A stretch of 64,000 bases of DNA from Paenibacillus sp. P25 (GTDB taxonomy: Bacteria > Bacillota > Bacilli > Paenibacillales > NBRC-103111): positions 4,092,001-4,156,000 of the forward strand of contig CP085629.1 of the NCBI GenBank assembly GCA_024704175.1, given 5' to 3'. The translations under genes and the position numbers were made by a program. The first letter of the stretch is position 1; each line of letters begins with the position of its first letter. Positions 63,691-64,000 of the stretch are shown here, in pieces. The notes under the pieces are model-generated. The model saw only the letters and a program-made list of their open reading frames with translations, was not told where the DNA came from and did not search any database.

Positions 63691-64000
63691 GGTGGCCCAG
63701 TCAAAGTTTGTTGTCCTCCAGGAATGAGATTGGGCTTGTGCCAAATCCGGTAAAACAACGGATATTCCAACCCACTTTTCCGAACCGCCTGCAGAACCAC
63801 CAGATTTGTTGCCCTAACATAGGCTTAGGTCCCGTGGTCATAGAGCCAGCTCAGAACGGAAGCCGCTTGGCAAAGGGATGGGCGCTATGGGTATCGTCGA
63901 GATTGACAGCATCTCCATCGGTAAGCGCAGTTACGGAGTCTTGCTGTAAGCGCTCGACACGCTTTTTCCCAAATGCCGTCCATGCAAAGTTTTCGTAAAA
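63676..64000 (-). pseudogene. IS4-like transposase remnant (runs off window)
   Basis: On the minus strand: AFGKKRVERLQQDSVTALTDG, LDDTHSAHPFAKRLPF (first catalytic Asp region), then in shifted frames GLEYPLFYRIWHKPN-like residues and NFDWATKAKRNTA. The last motif is shared with the remnant at 53450-53960 (NFDWITKAKRNTA). A stop follows at about 63676. It joins the end of the AcoR-like fragment. Confidence 0.6.

Overview
The window looks like a piece of a spore-forming, glycan-degrading Firmicute, most probably Paenibacillus. The evidence is the mix of YesM/YesN-type two-component systems, many CUT1-type sugar ABC transporters with lipoprotein binding proteins, AraC regulators, a GerK-type spore germination operon and several sigK-derived fragments. 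No rRNA, tRNA or CRISPR array was seen.

Layout. 1-4350: a partial binding protein, a GC-rich NarX/DegS-like sensor kinase with a truncated response regulator, and a divergent membrane protein. 4350-6345: decayed DNA (IS4-like fragment, two sigK remnants). 6344-22655: two tandem, related fructan loci. Locus 1 is AraC divergent from binding protein-permease-permease-GH32-GH91. Locus 2 is AraC divergent from binding protein-permease-permease-GH172(DUF2961)-GH32-YtaF/MntP remnant-ROK fructokinase. A third, broken AraC lies between them. GH91 and GH172 both include enzymes acting on difructose anhydrides (DFA), so I read the region as a DFA/inulin-fragment uptake and catabolism cluster: import, intracellular hydrolysis to fructose, then phosphorylation.

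22833-29629: an acetyltransferase, an IS66 remnant, and a transport-only ABC operon next to an orphan YesN-type regulator. 29801-43143: one long minus-strand operon (permease-permease-regulator-kinase-binding protein-GH5-esterase-PL8) suited to an acetylated acidic polysaccharide such as xanthan. 43318-53416: AraC plus YesM kinase, divergent GH78 rhamnosidase, orphan binding protein, an ADP-ribosylglycohydrolase-like protein and its divergent AraC. 53450-58234: IS remnant, then the germination operon gerKB-small subunit-gerKA-gerKC. 58270-60740: IS, sigK and ROK fragments. 60746-64000: acetyl-CoA synthetase, a broken adenylate kinase, and an AcoR-like gene cut by a transposase remnant.

Two kinds of damage are superimposed. 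About twenty otherwise well-preserved genes carry one-base indels, mostly in short homopolymer runs (often one G/C missing); this is more like sequencing or assembly error than decay. Separately there is real decay: substituted, truncated and nonsense-carrying fragments of sigK, adk, acoR, ROK, AraC and several IS elements. Frame-broken but otherwise complete genes are listed as CDS with the break noted; decayed ones are listed as pseudogenes.
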